DNA of 64,000 bases. Origin: Superficieibacter sp. HKU1. Its GTDB lineage: Bacteria; Pseudomonadota; Gammaproteobacteria; Enterobacterales; Enterobacteriaceae. A program made the position numbers and the translations under genes. Below, piece by piece: positions 32,505 to 41,659 of this stretch. Location: contig NZ_CP119754.1 in the NCBI RefSeq assembly GCF_029319185.1, positions 4,278,001 through 4,342,000 of the forward strand. The letters are read 5' to 3'. Within the stretch, counting starts at the first letter, position 1. Every line of letters begins with the position of its first letter. Below the pieces are notes generated by a model that was not told where the DNA came from, ran no database searches, and worked only from the letters and a program-made list of their open reading frames with translations.

Positions 32505-33284
32505 TTAACTCAGATGACGCTTTGCCTCCTGACGGACGCGGTGCAGGACGTGATGTTTGATCTCGCCGTACTGCGGGTGCTCCGCAAAGGTTTCAATGTC
32601 GCGCTCGCGCCCAAACGGCAGGGCAATCTCCTCGACGATTTTGCCCGGACGCGCTGACATGATTAAAATCCGGTCGGCGAGGAACAGCGCTTCGTCCACG
32701 TCATGCGTCACGAATAACAATGTGGTATCAGTGGCGAGCCACGCCTTATAAAGAAGTTCCTGCATCATCAGGCGTGTCTGCGCATCTAACGCGCCGAACG
32801 GTTCGTCCAACAGCAGCACTTCCGGTCCGGGAAGCCAGGCGCGCGCCAGCGCCACCCGCTGTTTCATGCCGCCGGAGAGCTGCCACGGCGCATGGTTTTC
32901 AAAGCCTTTCAGCCCCACACGCGCCAGCCAGTCCCGCGCCAGGGCATTCACTTCATCTTTGTTATAGCGACCCAGACGCGGGCCGAAGGTGACGTTATCC
33001 AGCACCGACAGCCACGGAAAAAGGTTCGGCTGCTGGAAAATCATTCCCCGGTTTGGTCCCGGTCGCTGTACCGGTTTCCCTCCGGCCAGCACCTTTCCAC
33101 TGTCCGGGCGCGTAAACCCGGCGACCAGGTTGAGAATGGTGGATTTCCCGCAGCCTGACGGTCCCAGCAGCACCACAAACTCCCCTTTCGTCAGCGTCAG
33201 CGAGACGTCCTCCAGTACGTTCAGCGGCTCCGGCTTTGCCGCAAAGGTCAGCGAGACCTTTTCCAGCGCGATTTGACTCGTCAT
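32505..33284 (-). CDS. Taurine/sulfonate-type ABC transporter ATP-binding protein (TauB/SsuB-like)
   Basis: ATG 33284 overlaps the permease TGA by one base; 259 residues. Walker A G-P-S-G-C-G-K-S-T, the Q-loop, signature L-S-G-G-M-K-Q-R, Walker B L-L-L-D-E-P-F-G-A-L-D and H-loop T-H-D are intact. The F-T-R-P-D-S-G and N-R-G-M-I-F-Q-Q-P-N-L-F-P-W segments are typical of nitrate/sulfonate/taurine transporters. It energises the neighbouring permease and binding protein. Confidence 0.92.
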   Translation of the reverse strand: MTSQIALEKVSLTFAAKPEPLNVLEDVSLTLTKGEFVVLLGPSGCGKSTILNLVAGFTRPDSGKVLAGGKPVQRPGPNRGMIFQQPNLFPWLSVLDNVTFGPRLGRYNKDEVNALARDWLARVGLKGFENHAPWQLSGGMKQRVALARAWLPGPEVLLLDEPFGALDAQTRLMMQELLYKAWLATDTTLLFVTHDVDEALFLADRILIMSARPGKIVEEIALPFGRERDIETFAEHPQYGEIKHHVLHRVRQEAKRHLS

Positions 33285-34054
33285 CACTCTTTCCCCGCCC
33301 AGGGTACAAACAGCCGTTGCAGCCCCAGAAGTAATAAATCCAGCAGATAGCCAATGCCGCCAAGCAGCAAAATACCGAGCATGACAATATCGGTGCGCAG
33401 ATAAGAGCTGGCGTTGATCACCATCCAGCCCAGCCCGGAGCTGGCGGCGACCATTTCAGCGGCAATCAATGACGTCCAGCCGATACCGATCGACAACCGG
33501 ACGGTGGTGAACAATTCCGGCAGCGCATCCGGCAGCACCACGCGCAGAAAGATCTGCCGCCGCGTCGCGCCCAGCGTTTGCGCCACACGAATTCGTGAAC
33601 GCCCGATACGTTCTACCGCCGCGCTGGCCCCCACCACTACACTTAAGAACGTGGCGATGAAGATCAGGAAGAATTTCGACGCTTCGCCAATGCCCAGCCA
33701 GACCACCGCCAGCGGGATCAGGGCGATTTTCGGCAGCGGACGCAGGAACTGCACGAAGGGATTGAGGACGGCGGACAGGCCGTCGGACATTCCCATCAGC
33801 AGCCCCAGCGGAATGCCGATAACTATCGCCACCGCAAAGGCGCTGAGCGCGCGCGCCAGGCTGACGGCAATGTGCTCCCATAACGGTACCTGACGGTAAC
33901 CGTCCGCCAGCAGTTCTTCAGCGGTTAAGCCAATATCCGTCAGCGACGGCAGCAGCAGCGGGTCCACCCACTGCCGGGTAGCCGCTATCTGCCAGAGGCT
34001 AAAAAAGATCGCTACCGACACCACGCTGATAGCGACATGTTGACCTAATCTCAT
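33284..34054 (-). CDS. Taurine/sulfonate-type ABC transporter permease (TauC/SsuC-like)
   Basis: The 256-residue protein has about six hydrophobic segments and the family EAA loop, read here as V-A-Q-T-L-G-A-T-R-R-Q-I-F-L-R-V-V-L-P-D. The L-R-P-L-P-K-I-A-L-I-P-L segment is conserved in SsuC/TauC. It overlaps tauA-like by ATGA and tauB-like by one base, so the three are coupled. Confidence 0.92.
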   Translation of the reverse strand: MRLGQHVAISVVSVAIFFSLWQIAATRQWVDPLLLPSLTDIGLTAEELLADGYRQVPLWEHIAVSLARALSAFAVAIVIGIPLGLLMGMSDGLSAVLNPFVQFLRPLPKIALIPLAVVWLGIGEASKFFLIFIATFLSVVVGASAAVERIGRSRIRVAQTLGATRRQIFLRVVLPDALPELFTTVRLSIGIGWTSLIAAEMVAASSGLGWMVINASSYLRTDIVMLGILLLGGIGYLLDLLLLGLQRLFVPWAGKE

Positions 34055-35052
34055 TTTGCTGCCGCTTCCCGGATGTAACGCGAGTTGATGGCCGCGTCCC
34101 AGTTGGCCGGAATATCACGTTTGCGGATCTCACCAATGCCTGCCAGGAAGTTAGAAGTTTTGGTCAGCGCTTTGCCAATCCCGCTATCCGTAGTCTGCGT
34201 GCCGTTACCCAGCCAGGCTGCGGTGCCCTGCTCGCTCAGGGTCGGGTACTCCAGCCCACCCAGCGTATTAGCGGCAGTGGTGACGGGCGCGCCCACTTCT
34301 TTCGCCACAATGGCTGCCGCACGCTCAGGATCGTTTTTAAACTCGTCCACTTTTTGCTGATGGACGCGCAGGAAGGCGCTGACCGTTTCCGGATACTGCT
34401 CGGCAAAGGCTTTACGCACTACGTAGTTGTTGTAAATCAGATAGCCGTCTTTTTGCAGATCTTTGGTGGCGAAGACCTGATGGCCGCCGGAAGATTCCAG
34501 CTCCTGGGCAAACGGTGCCCAGACGTAACCCGCGTCGATATCGCCACGCTTCCAGGCCGCGACCATTTCCGCCGGACGCAGCGGCAGCAGGGTAATTTTA
34601 CTGCGGTCGAGTTTATTGACGCTGATCGCCGCTTCCAGCGCATATTGCGCGGTAGAATTTGGCGGATAAGCCACGCGTTTACCTTCGATATCTTTAATAT
34701 TATTGATGCCGTCTTTGCCAATTAACCGCTCGTAACTGGCAATCACGCCGGACACGCCAATAATTTCCACCGGCAATTTACGCACAATTCCAGCGGTCGC
34801 CGGGCTGGAACCAAAATTAGCAATATCAATGGCATTACTGGCGAAATAATTTAATGCGTCCGCGCCGGAAGCAAATTGCACCCATTTGACTTTGCTGTTC
34901 AGCGCGTTATCCAGCGAGCCGTCCGCTTTTGCCAGCATTAATACCTGCGAGCCGCCGCTGTAGGCCACCCGAACTTCCGGCGGCGTTTGTGCAAAGCTGG
35001 CGCTGGCCCATAATCCACCCGCTGCAATTAATAAGCAGAGACTTTTTTTCAT
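34051..35052 (-). CDS. Taurine/sulfonate-type periplasmic binding protein (TauA/SsuA-like)
   Basis: The 333-residue protein has a signal peptide (M-K-K-S-L-C-L-L to A-S-F-A near residue 21) and a NMT1/SsuA-like domain. It includes the L-M-L-A-K-A-D-G-S-L segment and an F-G-S-S-P-A-T motif that lines the ligand pocket in this family. The same fold binds taurine, alkanesulfonates, nitrate or thiamine precursors. Its neighbours (racemase and PLP lyase) favour a sulfonated or sulfur-containing amino acid. Confidence 0.9.
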   Translation of the reverse strand: MKKSLCLLIAAGGLWASASFAQTPPEVRVAYSGGSQVLMLAKADGSLDNALNSKVKWVQFASGADALNYFASNAIDIANFGSSPATAGIVRKLPVEIIGVSGVIASYERLIGKDGINNIKDIEGKRVAYPPNSTAQYALEAAISVNKLDRSKITLLPLRPAEMVAAWKRGDIDAGYVWAPFAQELESSGGHQVFATKDLQKDGYLIYNNYVVRKAFAEQYPETVSAFLRVHQQKVDEFKNDPERAAAIVAKEVGAPVTTAANTLGGLEYPTLSEQGTAAWLGNGTQTTDSGIGKALTKTSNFLAGIGEIRKRDIPANWDAAINSRYIREAAAK

Positions 35053-35077
35053 TTTTTATCCTTTGAGATGTATTCAG

Positions 35078-35803
35078 TTATGTTAAATAAGTGGTGCGGT
35101 AGTCCTGCCATATTTTCGAACATCGCTCTGCCAGTGCCTGAGCGGGATCGAACGTCAGCGGTAAGAAAGGCGCATTCACCGCCCGTAGCGCGACAGGTAC
35201 TTCAGTGCAGGCGAGGATCAGCTTTTCCGCCCCGCGCTCAAACAGCGCTTTCGCCTGATGCAGAAAAGCCGCGCCGCCTTCGGCCAGATCGCCGCGTTTG
35301 ACCGCATAGCAGCCGGGTACAAACCATGTCTCCAGCTCAGCCTCATGAGGCACAATCGGCGTGATGCCGTGCTGTTGCAGGCCGCGCTGAAACCACCCGG
35401 CGTCCAGCGTACCTTTGGTGGCAATGATGCCGATTCGCTGCGAGGCAGGGCTGGCGTCCACCACGGCGGCGATAGTCGCTTCCACGATATGCAGCAACGG
35501 CGCGCGGCTGGCGTCGCTTAACGCGGAATACCAGTGATGGGCGGTATTGCAGGGGATAACAATATGGGTCGCGCCTGCCTGGTTCAGTTTTGCAATTCCG
35601 GTCAGCAGTTGCGGTAGCGGCGACGGACCCTTACCCGCCAGCGCCTGCTGTCGATCGGCGATTTGCGGCACGTTCCAGACCACCGTCGGGATCTGCTGCT
35701 GGTCGCTGGCGGCGGGCGTTACGGCCAGCAGCGTGGACAGAAAGTCAACGGTGGCCAGCGGCCCCATGCCGCCCAGCACGCCGAGCAGAAACGGCTGGCT
35801 CAT
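35078..35803 (-). CDS. Aspartate/glutamate-type PLP-independent amino acid racemase
   Basis: The 241-residue protein has the family N-terminus L-G-V-L-G-G-M-G-P-L-A-T and both catalytic cysteines: I-P-C-N-T-A-H (near residue 83) and L-A-C-T-E-V-P (near residue 198). Such enzymes invert aspartate, glutamate or related acidic amino acids, and a homolog has been proposed as a cysteate racemase. Its ATG overlaps the PLP enzyme's stop as ATGA. The pairing suggests it supplies the right enantiomer to that lyase. Confidence 0.9.
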   Translation of the reverse strand: MSQPFLLGVLGGMGPLATVDFLSTLLAVTPAASDQQQIPTVVWNVPQIADRQQALAGKGPSPLPQLLTGIAKLNQAGATHIVIPCNTAHHWYSALSDASRAPLLHIVEATIAAVVDASPASQRIGIIATKGTLDAGWFQRGLQQHGITPIVPHEAELETWFVPGCYAVKRGDLAEGGAAFLHQAKALFERGAEKLILACTEVPVALRAVNAPFLPLTFDPAQALAERCSKIWQDYRTTYLT

Positions 35804-36801
35804 CGTTCAAATACCTGGCGATAGCCAAACAGGCCTGCCGAGCCGCCGGTGTGGATAAACACCACATTGTCATCTTTGCGGAAATGGCCTTTGCGGATCA
35901 GGTCAATCAGGCCCGCCATGCCTTTGCCGGAGTACACAGGATCGAGCAGGATGCCTTCGTGCTGCGCCAGCAGACGCAGCGCTTCCAGCATGCTTTCGGT
36001 TGGCAGGCCGTAACCATCGCCGACGTAATCGCTGTTCGCCACTACCGTTTCGCGGGGGAGATCGCCCGGTACACCTAACAGTTCGCGGGTGCGCGACGCC
36101 AGATTCCAGACGTTTTCTTCCTGTTTCGCTTTCGGCGCACGCACGCTGATGCCGAGTACCGGTATATGGCTGTTGGTGGCGGTGAATCCCGCGACCAGAC
36201 CGGCCTGTGTGCCGGTACTGCCTGTCGCATGGACCACATGATCGATGCGCAGACGTAGCTGCGAGGATTGATACAGCAACTCTTCCGCGCAGGCGGCATA
36301 GCCGAGTGCGCCGATGGCGTTAGAGCCGCCGCCGGGAATGACATAGGGGTTATGCCCCTCCTCGCGCAATTCAGCAGCGTATTCTTCCATCGCCTGCTGC
36401 ATATCGGTGCCGCCCGGCAGGTGAGCGACAATGTCTCCGCCCAGTAAAAGATCTAACTGGACGTTGCCGGAGCGCTGATAATCTTCGCCAAAATCCGTCA
36501 CGCGTTTTTCCAGCAGCACTTTTGCCTTCAGCCCCAGCTTCGCCGCGCCGGCAATGGTCTGACGCACATGGTTAGATTGCGTCGCACCCTGGGTGATAAC
36601 AACATCGGCTTTTTTTTGCAGCGCATCCGCCAGCAAAAATTCCAGCTTGCGGGTTTTATTACCGCCAGTGGCAAGTCCAGTGGCATCGTCACGCTTAATC
36701 CATATTTTCGGACCGCCCAGTAATTTGCTTAATTTTTCAAGCGGCTCTAAAGGGGTTGGGAAATGACCGAGGGAAATGCGCGGAAACCGGGCCAGATGCA
36801 T
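35800..36801 (-). CDS. D-cysteine desulfhydrase / L-cysteate sulfo-lyase-like PLP enzyme
   Basis: The 333-residue protein belongs to the fold-type II PLP family of ACC deaminase, DcyD and CuyA. The PLP lysine is in G-G-N-K-T-R-K (Lys52), followed by the Q-S-N-H-V-R-Q-T motif and the phosphate-binding T-G-S-T-G-T-Q-A-G loop. Near the C-terminus it reads D-P-V-Y-S-G-K; ACC deaminases have Glu after that Tyr while DcyD has Thr, so ACC deamination is unlikely. DcyD makes pyruvate, ammonia and sulfide from D-cysteine; CuyA makes pyruvate, ammonia and sulfite from L-cysteate. The sulfonate-type importer favours the latter, but sequence alone does not settle it. First gene of the cassette. Confidence 0.88.
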   Translation of the reverse strand: MHLARFPRISLGHFPTPLEPLEKLSKLLGGPKIWIKRDDATGLATGGNKTRKLEFLLADALQKKADVVITQGATQSNHVRQTIAGAAKLGLKAKVLLEKRVTDFGEDYQRSGNVQLDLLLGGDIVAHLPGGTDMQQAMEEYAAELREEGHNPYVIPGGGSNAIGALGYAACAEELLYQSSQLRLRIDHVVHATGSTGTQAGLVAGFTATNSHIPVLGISVRAPKAKQEENVWNLASRTRELLGVPGDLPRETVVANSDYVGDGYGLPTESMLEALRLLAQHEGILLDPVYSGKGMAGLIDLIRKGHFRKDDNVVFIHTGGSAGLFGYRQVFER

Positions 36802-37139
36802 AATAGCTCCTTGTAAATCACATTCTATTTAACGCCCGCACTTTTTCATCGGGTCAACGAATAACGTGAGATTCACTATACACATCTGGTTTCAGCGGCT
36901 AATCAATAATAAAAAATATCCATTGCCGGAATTGAGATAAGGGCGAATATAGCGGGAAATAAACGATTATTTATGGCGGAATGGAATAGCTTCAATGAAA
37001 AAAGAATAATCCGCTTTGCTGGAAGAGAGTGAAGTGGGTGGTAAACCGTCCGTGGTCATCGGGGCGACCGCCGGGTTGGGCCTCCCTCCGGGAACCCAAT
37101 CCCGCCGTTTCCCCTGTTAGCCTGTATTGCACACGATTT
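36802..37139. promoter_or_regulatory. Upstream region of the scavenging cassette
   Basis: This non-coding stretch separates rnr from the cassette; together with the hairpin the gap is 372 bases. Bases about 36860-37020 are AT-rich and should hold the cassette promoter on the minus strand; a TATAGT -10-like hexamer lies near 36873-36878 without a clear -35, as is common for activator-dependent promoters. No regulator gene is in the cassette, so a global factor such as CysB or Cbl is a reasonable guess. Confidence 0.4.
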
Positions 37140-37163
37140 AACCCTCTTCACTGGAAGAGGGTT
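37140..37163 (-). terminator. Hairpin after rnr
   Basis: AACCCTCTTC (37140-37149) pairs perfectly with GAAGAGGGTT (37154-37163) around a 4-base loop, ten bases after the rnr stop. It probably ends the nsrR-rnr transcript here. Confidence 0.75.
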
Positions 37164-37173
37164 ATTAAGCAGG

Positions 37174-39630
37174 TTATTCAGCGATTTTCTTTTTCGCCGC
37201 GCGTTTGGCTTTGGTGGCCGCCGCGATTTTTTGCGTCTTCGCCGACGGTTTTTTCGCCTTCTTTACGCCTTTGCTTTCACCCGCTTTTTCCGCTTTAGGT
37301 TTGGTTTTACCCTTGCCACTACGGAACGCGCTGTCCGGCTCGAAATTGACTTTCTTGCCTGCCTGGCGACGCTTGCCTGAGCTTTTAGCCGGTGCACCCT
37401 TTCTGGCTTTTTCGCGCGCGGTTTTGCCTTCATTACGCGGTGCACGCTCGCTGGAAATCAGCGAGAAGTCGATTTTGCGCTCATCCATATTGACCGCTTC
37501 GACGCGTACTTCCACGCGGTCACCAAGACGGTAGGTCTGGCCGCCGGATTCACCAATCAGGCGCTGCCCGACCTGGTCGAAACGATAGTAGTCGTTATCC
37601 AGCGAGGAGACGTGCACCAGACCGTCGATAAACAGATCGCTAAGACGGACAAAGAAGCCAAACCCGGTAACGCTGGCAATGACGCCTTTGAAAACGTTGC
37701 CCACCTGGTCCAGCATAAAGTCACACTTCAGCCAGTCAGAGACGTCGCGGGTCGCTTCATCGGCACGACGCTCAGCCATGGAGCAGTGCTGGCCCAGTTG
37801 CAGCATCTCTTCTACGGAGTAGTGATAGCCGCCGGTCCCGGTGCTGTTGCCCTCATGCCCCTGCTCTTTTGCCAGCAGATATTTGATGGCACGGTGCAGC
37901 GACAGGTCCGGATAACGACGAATTGGTGAAGTAAAGTGAGCATACGACGACAAGGCGAGGCCAAAGTGACCGCGGTTTTCCGGATCGTAAATTGCCTGTT
38001 TCATCGAGCGCAGCAGCATGGTTTGCAGCATTTCTGCATCGGGACGGTCGGCAATTGACGTCAATAACTCCGCATAATCGCGCGGCTCTGGCTTATTCCC
38101 GCCCGGCAATTCCAGCCCCAGCTCCGCCAGCACAGAACGGAAAGAGGTGATGGCTTCGTTGGTCGGCTTGTCATGGATACGGAACAGCGCAGGCTCTTTG
38201 GCTTTCTCAACAAACCGTGCCGCCGAGATGTTGGCCAGGATCATGCACTCTTCGATCAGCTTATGCGCGTCATTGCGCTGAGTCTGCTCGATACGTTCAA
38301 TGCGGCGTTCGGCATTAAAGATAAACTTCGCTTCTTCGCTTTCAAACGAGATCCCGCCGCGCTCTTCACGGGCAACATCCAGGACTTTATAGAGGTTGTG
38401 CAATTCTTCGATGTGTTTGACAAGCGGCGCATACTGCTCGCGGAGATCCTGATCGCCCTGCAACATGTGCCAGACTTTGGTGTAAGTCAGACGCGCATGG
38501 GAGCTCATCACCGCTTCGTAGAATTTAAAGCCGGTCAGGCGGCCTTTAGATGAGATAGTCATCTCACAGACCATACACAGGCGGTCAACCTGCGGGTTCA
38601 GCGAGCACAGGCCGTTAGACAATACTTCCGGCAGCATCGGAACGACCTGCGACGGGAAGTAAACGGAAGTGCCGCGGTTGCGCGCTTCCTGATCCAGCGG
38701 GGTTGGCGGACGAACATAATAGCTTACGTCGGCAATCGCTACCCACAGACGCCAGCCGCCGCCGCGTTTTTTCTCGCAGTACACCGCGTCATCAAAATCG
38801 CGGGCGTCTTCGCCGTCAATAGTGACCAGCGGCAAGTTGCGCAGATCGACGCGGCCCACTTTCGCCTCTTCCGGCACCTCTTCTTTTAGCCCGGCAACCT
38901 GCTGCTCTACCGCCTGCGGCCAAATGTAAGGGATTTCATGGGTGCGCAGCGCCATATCGACCGCCATGCCGGTGCCCATATTATCGCCGAGCACTTCAAC
39001 GATTTTACCGACGGCTTTGGTGCGGCGGGTTGGGCGCTGGGTCAGTTCGACCACTACCACAAAGCCCATGCGCGCGCCCATCACCTCTTCCGGCGGGATC
39101 AGGATGTCGAAGCTCAGGCGGCTGTCGTCTGGCACCACAAAGCCAACGCCCGCGTCGGTAAAGTAGCGACCCACGATCTGGCTGGTTTTCGGCACCAGCA
39201 CGCGCACAATACGCGCTTCGCGGCGGCCTTTACGATCCGCCCCCAGCGGCTGCGCCAGAACCTGATCGCCGTGGATACAGGTTTTCATCTGCTCGCTGGA
39301 GAGATAGAGATCGTCTTTGCGCCCTTCTACGCGCAGGAAGCCGAAGCCGTCGCGGTGACCAATCACTACGCCCTTAAGCAGGTCGAGACGTTCCGGTAAG
39401 GCATAGCACTGGCGACGAGTGAAGACCAGCTGTCCGTCGCGCTCCATGGCGCGCAGGCGGCGACGCAGGGCTTCAGTCTGTTCTTCGCCTTCAATATTGA
39501 GTTCAACCGCCAGTTCTTCGCGGTTGGCCGGTTTTTCACGTTTGGTTAAATGTTCGAGGATGAATTCCCGGCTCGGGATAGGGTTCGCGTATTTTTCTGC
39601 TTCGCGGTCCTGGAAAGGATCTTGTGACAT
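37174..39630 (-). CDS. rnr: Exoribonuclease R
   Basis: The 818-residue protein (813 in E. coli) begins M-S-Q-D-P-F-Q-D-R-E. Order: N-terminal helix-turn-helix and cold-shock domains, the RNB catalytic domain from about residue 250 (D-G-E-D-A-R-D-F-D-D-A-V-Y holds the Mg-binding aspartates), an S1 domain near 640-725, and a Lys-rich tail. RNase R degrades structured RNA 3' to 5' and takes part in rRNA quality control and tmRNA-linked decay. It follows nsrR by 38 bases. Confidence 0.98.
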   Translation of the reverse strand: MSQDPFQDREAEKYANPIPSREFILEHLTKREKPANREELAVELNIEGEEQTEALRRRLRAMERDGQLVFTRRQCYALPERLDLLKGVVIGHRDGFGFLRVEGRKDDLYLSSEQMKTCIHGDQVLAQPLGADRKGRREARIVRVLVPKTSQIVGRYFTDAGVGFVVPDDSRLSFDILIPPEEVMGARMGFVVVVELTQRPTRRTKAVGKIVEVLGDNMGTGMAVDMALRTHEIPYIWPQAVEQQVAGLKEEVPEEAKVGRVDLRNLPLVTIDGEDARDFDDAVYCEKKRGGGWRLWVAIADVSYYVRPPTPLDQEARNRGTSVYFPSQVVPMLPEVLSNGLCSLNPQVDRLCMVCEMTISSKGRLTGFKFYEAVMSSHARLTYTKVWHMLQGDQDLREQYAPLVKHIEELHNLYKVLDVAREERGGISFESEEAKFIFNAERRIERIEQTQRNDAHKLIEECMILANISAARFVEKAKEPALFRIHDKPTNEAITSFRSVLAELGLELPGGNKPEPRDYAELLTSIADRPDAEMLQTMLLRSMKQAIYDPENRGHFGLALSSYAHFTSPIRRYPDLSLHRAIKYLLAKEQGHEGNSTGTGGYHYSVEEMLQLGQHCSMAERRADEATRDVSDWLKCDFMLDQVGNVFKGVIASVTGFGFFVRLSDLFIDGLVHVSSLDNDYYRFDQVGQRLIGESGGQTYRLGDRVEVRVEAVNMDERKIDFSLISSERAPRNEGKTAREKARKGAPAKSSGKRRQAGKKVNFEPDSAFRSGKGKTKPKAEKAGESKGVKKAKKPSAKTQKIAAATKAKRAAKKKIAE

Positions 39631-39668
39631 AGCGGTTCCTCCGTTGTCAGCGCTGATGGTGATAATCG

Positions 39669-40094
39669 TTACTCCACCAGTAATAATTTATAAAGCGGTT
39701 GATTTTCTTCAACCAAATCGGCCAGCGTGAGGTTATCCAGTTCTCTGAGGAAGCTCTGCACGGCTTGTGAAAGCGCCTGCTTCAGACGACAGGCTGGCGT
39801 AATGTGGCAAAATGCGCTGTTACAGTTCACCAGCGTAAGCGGCTCCAGCTCGCGCACAACGTCACCGATACGAATAGTGCCTGCGGGTTTACCCAGCCGG
39901 ATCCCGCCGTTTTTTCCCCGCACCGCGGCGACATAGCCGGCACGACTAAGCTGATTGATTATTTTGACCATATGATTACGGGATACGCCATAAACCTCGG
40001 TAACCTCGGAAATACTGGTCATTCGCCCGTCCGGTAGCGATGCCATATAGATTAGCGCACGCAATCCGTAATCGGTAAAACTCGTTAACTGCAC
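39669..40094 (-). CDS. nsrR: Nitric oxide-sensing repressor NsrR
   Basis: The 141-residue Rrf2-family protein matches E. coli NsrR. The N-terminal winged helix contains V-S-R-N-H-M-V-K-I-I-N-Q-L. The Fe-S ligands are Cys91, Cys96 and Cys102 in V-N-C-N-S-A-F-C-H-I-T-P-A-C. NO modifies the cluster and releases NsrR from operators such as the one before ytfE in this window. It is the first gene of the nsrR-rnr unit. Confidence 0.98.
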   Translation of the reverse strand: MQLTSFTDYGLRALIYMASLPDGRMTSISEVTEVYGVSRNHMVKIINQLSRAGYVAAVRGKNGGIRLGKPAGTIRIGDVVRELEPLTLVNCNSAFCHITPACRLKQALSQAVQSFLRELDNLTLADLVEENQPLYKLLLVE

Positions 40095-40219
40095 ATCAAC
40101 CTCAAAACAGGGGGAAAGCGGATATTTATACTAGTGATGATAAACCAGCCAACCGTCAGGCCGCTAATTTATTTGATCGAGGGGACAAAAAGCAGAAGTT
40201 CAGGGCGGGCTTTGCTTCT

Positions 40220-40247
40220 CTGGCCTGCGCGTTTTGTCGCAGGCCAG
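40220..40247 (-). terminator. Hairpin after purA
   Basis: CTGGCCTGCG (40220-40229) pairs perfectly with CGCAGGCCAG (40238-40247) around an 8-base loop, just after the purA stop and before nsrR. No U run follows on the minus strand. Confidence 0.6.
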
Positions 40248-40260
40248 TCATCAATAATGA

Positions 40261-41559
40261 TTATGCGTCGAACGGATCGCGCAGGATCATGGTCTCGGTA
40301 CGATCCGGACCGGTAGAGATGATATCAACCGGAACACCGGTCAGTTCTTCGATACGCTTAATATAGTCCAGCGCCGTCTGCGGCAGACCGTCACGCGTTT
40401 TCACGCCGAAAGTAGACTCAGACCAGCCAGGCAGGGTTTCGTAAATCGGCTCGATACCTTCCCAGTTGTCGGCCGCCAGCGGCGTAACGGTGACTTCACG
40501 GCCATCCGGCATACGGTAACCCACGCAGATTTTCACTTCTTTCAGGCCGTCCAGCACATCCAGCTTGGTCAGGCAGAAGCCGGACAGGGAGTTGATCTGC
40601 ACCGCACGTTTCACCGCAACCGCGTCCAGCCAGCCGGTGCGACGGCGACGGCCGGTGGTAGCACCGTATTCGTTACCCTGCTTGCACAGGAACTCGCCGG
40701 TGTCATCAAACAGTTCGGTCGGGAACGGACCCGCACCCACGCGAGTGGAGTACGCTTTGATGATGCCAAGCACGTAGTCAACATAACGCGGACCCAGGCC
40801 GGAACCGGTCGCCACGCCACCTGCGGTGGTGTTCGACGAGGTTACATACGGGTAGGTACCGTGGTCGATATCCAGCAGCGTACCCTGCGCGCCTTCGAAC
40901 ATCACGAAGTCGCCGCGCTGACGCGCCTGATCCAGCAGATCGGAAACATCAACCACCATCGCGGTAAGGATGTCGGCAATCGCCATCACATCGTCCAGCA
41001 CTTTCTGGTAGTCAACGGCCTCAACTTTGTAGAAGTTCACCAGCTGGAAGTTGTGATATTCCATCACTTCTTTCAGTTTGTCGGCGAAGGTCGCTTTGTC
41101 GAACAGGTCGCCAACGCGCAGACCGCGACGGGCTACTTTGTCTTCGTAAGCCGGGCCGATACCGCGACCGGTCGTACCGATAGCTTTCGCGCCGCGCGCT
41201 TTTTCACGCGCCACGTCCAGCGCGACATGGTAGTCGAGGATCAGCGGGCAGGCTTCAGAGAGCAACAGACGCTCACGAACCGGGATACCACGGTCTTCCA
41301 GCTCTTTCATCTCTTTCATCAGTGCAGCAGGCGACAGCACAACGCCGTTACCGATGATGCTGGTGACGTTATCGCGGAGAATGCCTGATGGAATAAGATG
41401 GAGAACGGTTTTTTCACCGTTGATTACGAGAGTATGGCCTGCGTTGTGACCGCCCTGATAGCGCACCACATATTTAGCCCGTTCAGTCAGAAGATCGACG
41501 ATCTTCCCTTTACCTTCGTCACCCCATTGGGTGCCCAGTACGACGACGTTGTTACCCAT
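40261..41559 (-). CDS. purA: Adenylosuccinate synthetase
   Basis: The 432-residue protein equals E. coli PurA in length. The GTP-binding loop is Q-W-G-D-E-G-K-G-K near the start, with the catalytic Asp and a following H-N-A-G-H-T motif; G-T-T-G-R-G-I-G-P lies near residue 128. It condenses IMP with aspartate using GTP, the committed step to AMP. It is preceded by yjeT and followed by a hairpin. Confidence 0.98.
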   Translation of the reverse strand: MGNNVVVLGTQWGDEGKGKIVDLLTERAKYVVRYQGGHNAGHTLVINGEKTVLHLIPSGILRDNVTSIIGNGVVLSPAALMKEMKELEDRGIPVRERLLLSEACPLILDYHVALDVAREKARGAKAIGTTGRGIGPAYEDKVARRGLRVGDLFDKATFADKLKEVMEYHNFQLVNFYKVEAVDYQKVLDDVMAIADILTAMVVDVSDLLDQARQRGDFVMFEGAQGTLLDIDHGTYPYVTSSNTTAGGVATGSGLGPRYVDYVLGIIKAYSTRVGAGPFPTELFDDTGEFLCKQGNEYGATTGRRRRTGWLDAVAVKRAVQINSLSGFCLTKLDVLDGLKEVKICVGYRMPDGREVTVTPLAADNWEGIEPIYETLPGWSESTFGVKTRDGLPQTALDYIKRIEELTGVPVDIISTGPDRTETMILRDPFDA

Positions 41560-41659
41560 TTTAAAATCACCGATTGCTTAAAAATGGATTCTACCACCGC
41601 TTTTGGCGTTGATCAGCACTTTTTGCACCTGAGAAACGGCAAATCCGACCACTTTTTGA

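Noticed and set aside
35800..36801. Annotation as ACC deaminase
   Set aside because: The position after the C-terminal Tyr is Ser, not the Glu typical of ACC deaminases, and the gene context is sulfur or D-amino-acid related.
26059..36801. Integrative element or genomic island with integrase between rnr and rlmB
   Set aside because: No integrase, transposase, tRNA target or flanking direct repeat was seen; base composition is like the backbone.
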